A stretch of DNA of 64,000 nucleotides from Pseudomonas sp. RIT623 (GTDB lineage Bacteria > Pseudomonadota > Gammaproteobacteria > Pseudomonadales > Pseudomonadaceae): the NCBI RefSeq assembly GCF_004519305.1, contig NZ_SOZA01000023.1, forward strand, positions 1-64,000. Direction: 5' to 3'. Of the stretch, positions 61,973 through 64,000 are shown piece after piece. The notes below the pieces were generated by a model. That model made no database searches, was not told the DNA's origin, and saw nothing but the letters and a program-made list of their open reading frames with translations. Numbering within the stretch: the stretch's first letter is position 1; each line of letters begins with the position of its first letter. The translations under genes were made by a program, and so were the position numbers.

Positions 61973-63157
61973 ATGAGCAGCACAGAAATCTACGTCGTCA
62001 GCGCGGTACGCTCGGCCATCGGCAGCTTCGGCGGTTCGCTCAAGGACCTGCCCCTGGCCGACCTGGCCACCCAGGTGAGCCGTGCCGCCATCGAACGCTC
62101 AGGCGTGCCCGCCGAGCAGATCGGCCATGTGGTGATGGGCAACGTGATCCCCACCGAACCGCGCGACGCCTACCTGGGCCGGGTGGCGGCCATGAACGCC
62201 GGCATCCCCAAGGAAACCCCGGCGTTCAGTGTCAACCGCCTGTGCGGCTCGGGCCTGCAGGCGATCGTTTCGGCCGCCCAGGGCCTGCTGCTGGGCGACA
62301 GCGACATCGCCCTGGCCGCCGGCGCCGAATCCATGAGCCGCGGCCCGTACCTGCTGCCGCAAGCCCGGTGGGGCGCGCGCATGGGCGACCTGCAAGGCAT
62401 CGACTACATGGTTGGCATTCTTCAGGACCCGTTCGAACACTTCCACATGGGCATCACCGCCGAGAACGTCGCCGCGGCCCATGGCATCACCCGCGAAATG
62501 CAGGATGAACTGGCCCTGACCAGCCAGCATCGCGCTGCCCGCGCCATCGCCGAAGGCCGCTTCGACAGCCAGATCGTGCCCATCGAGCTGAAAACCCGCA
62601 AAGGCACCGTGCAGTTCGCCGTGGACGAGAACGTGCGCGCCGACGCCAGCGCCGAACAACTCGCCGCCATGAAGGCGGTGTTCAAGAAGGACGGCACCGT
62701 CACCGCCGGCAACGCCAGCAGCATCAACGACGGCGCCGCCGCCCTGGTGCTGGCCACGGGCGATGCGGTGCAGCGCCTGGGCCTTAAACCACTGGCGCGC
62801 CTGGTGGCCTACGCCCATGCCGGTGTCGAGCCGGCGCTGATGGGCCTGGGGCCGATTCCAGCGACCCAGAAGGTGCTGGAAAAAGCTGGCCTGAAGGTGG
62901 CCGACCTGGACGTGATCGAGTCCAACGAGGCCTTCGCCTCCCAGGCCTGCGCCGTGGCCCGCACGCTGGGCTTCGACCCGGAAAAGGTCAACCCCAACGG
63001 CTCGGGCATCTCCCTCGGCCACCCGGTCGGCGCCACGGGCGCAATCATCGCCACCAAGGCCATTCACGAACTGCACCGCACCCAAGGCCGCTACGCCCTG
63101 GCGACCATGTGCATCGGCGGCGGCCAGGGCATCGCCATCGTCTTCGAACGCGTTTAA
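61973..63157 (+). CDS. Acetyl-CoA acyltransferase/beta-ketothiolase
   Basis: A 394-aa thiolase that cleaves or condenses acyl-CoA chains. The nucleophilic Cys91 lies in NRLCGSGLQ, the His in GISLGHPVGATGA, and the second Cys in TMCIGGGQGIA. The ATG at 61973 has GGAG 7 bases upstream. Sequence style is close to BktB/PhaA-type biosynthetic or degradative ketothiolases. The 3-hydroxyacyl-CoA dehydrogenase gene begins 12 bases after its stop, giving a short beta-oxidation-type operon. Confidence 0.93.
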   Translation: MSSTEIYVVSAVRSAIGSFGGSLKDLPLADLATQVSRAAIERSGVPAEQIGHVVMGNVIPTEPRDAYLGRVAAMNAGIPKETPAFSVNRLCGSGLQAIVSAAQGLLLGDSDIALAAGAESMSRGPYLLPQARWGARMGDLQGIDYMVGILQDPFEHFHMGITAENVAAAHGITREMQDELALTSQHRAARAIAEGRFDSQIVPIELKTRKGTVQFAVDENVRADASAEQLAAMKAVFKKDGTVTAGNASSINDGAAALVLATGDAVQRLGLKPLARLVAYAHAGVEPALMGLGPIPATQKVLEKAGLKVADLDVIESNEAFASQACAVARTLGFDPEKVNPNGSGISLGHPVGATGAIIATKAIHELHRTQGRYALATMCIGGGQGIAIVFERV

Positions 63158-63169
63158 GGAGCCAGCAGG

Positions 63170-64000
63170 ATGACTATCGAACAGATCGCCGTGATTGGCG
63201 CCGGCACCATGGGCAACGGTATCGCCCAGGTCTGCGCCCTGGCCGGTTACCAGGTTTTGCTGGTGGACGTGGCCGAGGCGGCCCTGGAGCGGGGCCTGGC
63301 CACCCTGGGCAAGAACCTCGAGCGCCAGGTCAGCAAAGGCACCGTCGAGGCCGACAAGGCCGATGCGGCCAAGGCGCGTATCCGCACCAGCACCGATTAC
63401 GCGAAGCTGGCCGATGCACAACTGGTGATCGAGGCGGCCACCGAGAACCTGGCCCTCAAGCAACGCATTCTCCAGCAGGTGGCGGCCAACGTGAGCGCCG
63501 ACTGTCTGATCGCCACCAACACCTCGTCGCTGTCTGTGACCCAACTGGCCGCCAGCATCGACAACCCGCAGCGCTTCATCGGCGTGCACTTCTTCAACCC
63601 AGTGCCGATGATGGCCCTGGTCGAGATCATCCGCGGCCTGCAGACCAGCGACAGCACCTACGCCCAGGCGCTGCTGGTGACCGAAAAGCTCGGCAAGACG
63701 CCGATCACCGCCGGCAACCGCCCAGGCTTTGTGGTCAACCGCATCCTGGTGCCGATGATCAACGAGGCGATCTTCGTGCGCCAGGAAGGCCTGGCCAGCG
63801 CCGAGGACATCGACACCGGCATGCGCCTGGGCTGCAACCAGCCGATCGGCCCGCTGGCCCTGGCCGACCTGGTGGGCCTGGACACCCTGCTGGCGATCAT
63901 GGAGGCCTTCCATGAGGGCTTCAACGACAGCAAGTACCGCCCCGCCCCGCTGCTCAAGGAGATGGTCGCCGCCGGCTACCTCGGGCGCAAGAGCGGCCGC
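63170..64000 (+). CDS. 3-hydroxyacyl-CoA dehydrogenase, 3' end cut by window
   Basis: 277 residues are visible, and the frame is still open at the window end. The Rossmann NAD motif IGAGTMGNGIAQ is at the N-terminus. NTSSLSVTQLAA and FIGVHFFNPVPMMALVEII carry the catalytic Ser/His region. NRPGFVVNRILVPMINEA begins the C-terminal helical domain. Family members of about 282 residues end soon after GYLGRKSGR, so only a few residues are missing. AAGGAG stands 9 bases before the ATG. Likely substrate is a short-chain 3-hydroxyacyl-CoA, made or used by the thiolase. Confidence 0.93.
   Translation, partial: MTIEQIAVIGAGTMGNGIAQVCALAGYQVLLVDVAEAALERGLATLGKNLERQVSKGTVEADKADAAKARIRTSTDYAKLADAQLVIEAATENLALKQRILQQVAANVSADCLIATNTSSLSVTQLAASIDNPQRFIGVHFFNPVPMMALVEIIRGLQTSDSTYAQALLVTEKLGKTPITAGNRPGFVVNRILVPMINEAIFVRQEGLASAEDIDTGMRLGCNQPIGPLALADLVGLDTLLAIMEAFHEGFNDSKYRPAPLLKEMVAAGYLGRKSGR

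Noticed and set aside
62099..63913. Minus-strand open frame of 604 codons opposite the thiolase and dehydrogenase
   Set aside because: The plus strand encodes intact thiolase and Rossmann motifs; the antisense frame has no recognisable domain.

Overview
The window is high-GC Proteobacterial DNA and reads as Pseudomonas, most likely the putida/entomophila/mosselii group. The evidence is an sfnECR-type sulfur regulon, a glcDEF operon, a stand-alone PBP2, a DUF2388 protein, a family of Pseudomonas-type REP palindromes, and many MFS and MocR/AraC genes. There are no rRNA or tRNA genes, no CRISPR array, and no intact insertion sequence that I could find.

Layout. 1-5.2 kb: an MFS exporter cut by the window edge, an AT-richer patch with one orphan gene, and a membrane HD-GYP sensor. 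5.2-12.4 kb: a secreted MBL-fold hydrolase, a 1298-aa membrane-inserted patatin-like protein, and a PBP2. 12.4-29.6 kb: a large sulfur-acquisition locus. It holds sfnE (shortened), sfnC and sfnR on the plus strand. On the minus strand is a long operon of a peptide-type ABC transporter, two SfnB/DszC-like flavoenzymes, an LLM monooxygenase, an aldo-keto reductase and an exporter. A divergent TonB receptor completes it. Three good sigma-54 (-24/-12) promoters sit before sfnE, before the transporter operon and before the TonB gene, so SfnR probably drives all three.

29.7-50.7 kb: a minus-strand Tc (ABC-type) insecticidal toxin island. In transcription order it encodes the TcA N-terminal half carrying an Ig-like tail, the TcA C-terminal pore half, a 1127-aa Ig-like repeat protein, a TcB subunit with an extra helical insertion, a small secreted coiled-coil protein, and a coiled-coil protein with a central hydrophobic hairpin that looks like an alpha-pore-forming toxin. 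No TcC (Rhs/toxin) subunit is present. This island is the most unusual part of the window.

50.9-64 kb: ordinary accessory metabolism. There is a DUF2388 protein, an M20 carboxypeptidase, glycolate oxidase glcDEF, a MocR regulator convergent with an MFS/deaminase pair, an AhpD-like protein, an AraC regulator, and a thiolase followed by a 3-hydroxyacyl-CoA dehydrogenase that runs off the window.

All functional assignments come from reading motifs and remembered family features. No database search was run.
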